Positions 32,769-33,234 of a DNA stretch of 33,234 bases are shown piece after piece. Under the pieces are notes generated by a model, which ran no database searches, was not told the origin of the DNA, and worked only from the letters and a program-made list of their open reading frames with translations. The position numbers and the translations under genes are program-made. The stretch comes from Myxococcales bacterium (GTDB taxonomy: Bacteria; Myxococcota; Myxococcia; Myxococcales; Myxococcaceae). The stretch is from contig JAUXRI010000133.1 of the NCBI GenBank assembly GCA_030681895.1, positions 1 to 33,234 on the forward strand, read 5' to 3'. How positions within the stretch are numbered: position 1 is the stretch's first letter; every line of letters starts with the position of its first letter.

Positions 32769-33234
32769 TCAGGTGATGGTGCTGCGAAGCGCCTTCGCGC
32801 GGACCTGAACGTCGGGGTCCATCGAGGTCATCTCGAGGGTGCGCAGCCGCTGCGTGAGGCTCTTCGGCGCCTTCTCCTTCAGCAGCCGGCCATCACGCTG
32901 CAACGCCTCGAGCTTGCCGAGCGCCTTGTCGACGATGCGGTCCTTCGGGTGATCGAGCAGCGAGTCGAGGAAGTAGGTGTCTTCGGGCAGCTCCGGCCAG
33001 GTCTCGAGGAAGGTGACGACGCGCTCCACCCAGGCCTTGCGGTCGGGCGCCTCGGTCACCTTCTGCATCGCTTCCTTCTGGGCCTTGCGCTTGCCCTCGG
33101 GGTCGAAGGTCTCGGCGAGGCCCTTGGGGAGCTCTCCGCCAGCGAACAACGAGTCAGCGGCCTTCTTGTACTTCTCGTAGCTCGCCGAGCGCTCGATGCG
33201 CTGCTGGTTCGGGTCGTCCTGCCGGGAGCTGTAC
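32769..33234 (-). CDS. Helical protein of unknown function, 3' part (5' end outside window)
   Basis: The frame is open to the right edge, giving the last 154 residues of a longer protein; the TTG at 33149 is not a convincing start. The sequence is charged and helical (DDPNQQRIERSASYEKYKKAAD, AMQKVTEAPDRKAWVERVVTFLE). It ends in a HEAT-like pair (FLDSLLDHPKDRIVDKALGKLEAL, then TSMDPDVQVRAKALRSTI). It is probably cytoplasmic and its family is not recognised. It converges with the response regulator gene with 3 bp between them. Confidence 0.75.
   Translation of the reverse strand, partial: YSSRQDDPNQQRIERSASYEKYKKAADSLFAGGELPKGLAETFDPEGKRKAQKEAMQKVTEAPDRKAWVERVVTFLETWPELPEDTYFLDSLLDHPKDRIVDKALGKLEALQRDGRLLKEKAPKSLTQRLRTLEMTSMDPDVQVRAKALRSTIT

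Noticed and set aside
1..33234. CRISPR arrays, insertion sequences, integrase or attachment sites, tRNA genes
   Set aside because: No spaced direct repeats, transposase or integrase motifs, or tRNA cloverleaf signatures were found. The only tandem repeat is the coding TGGGVA array.

Overview
The window looks like chromosomal DNA of a GC-rich myxobacterium (Myxococcota). This is inferred from the very high GC with strong third-position bias, the number of small lipoproteins, a Cys-rich lipoprotein with repeats of the C-x-D-x-D-x-C-T-x-D-x-C type, Gly/Thr and Asp/Gly linker repeats, and unusual multidomain proteins (GspE N-domain plus HEAT repeats, a giant polytopic zinc-ribbon protein). Species cannot be named from this sequence. 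There is no rRNA, recognisable tRNA, CRISPR array, transposase or phage gene. Coding density is high and no gap between genes exceeds 300 bp.

Layout. 1-1.8 kb: 3' part of a large protein with a TGGGVA repeat linker, overlapped by a small ORF. 1.9-6.8 kb (minus): hemW, a membrane-anchored TPR protein, a DedA/VTT membrane protein and a Cys-rich lipoprotein, probably co-transcribed. 6.9-7.2 kb: a small divergent protein. 7.2-12.5 kb: a long coiled-coil protein (minus) divergent from a two-domain M16 zinc protease (plus). 12.5-13.9 kb: a mini-lipoprotein with a hairpin directly after it, then a stand-alone Hsp70 nucleotide-binding domain. 13.9-16.1 kb (minus): a tight three-gene operon of two lipoproteins and a single-pass membrane protein. 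16.2-19.3 kb (plus): a YfbK-like von Willebrand A protein, a paralogue that has lost its vWA domain, and a lipoprotein. 19.3-20.9 kb: prmA-rsmE, two translation-apparatus methyltransferases with overlapping stop and start. 20.9-21.9 kb (minus): an antitoxin-like gene with a decayed ParE/RelE toxin remnant, and a Cys-rich lipoprotein. 22.1-26.7 kb (plus): an RDD protein with a very long Pro-rich N-terminus, then a GspE_N/GAF-like/HEAT protein. 26.7-32.0 kb (minus): a 1746-residue polytopic protein with an N-terminal zinc ribbon. 32.1-32.8 kb: a response regulator with a C-terminal CxxC...CxxC module. The end holds the 3' part of a further gene on the minus strand.

The most interesting items are the vWA / vWA-less paralogue pair, the ATPase-competent-looking Hsp70 NBD without substrate-binding domain, the GspE_N-linker-GAF-HEAT architecture, and the toxin remnant beside an intact antitoxin. 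Housekeeping functions (HemW, PrmA, RsmE) are confident. Most other genes are lineage-specific and their roles are inferred only from domains.
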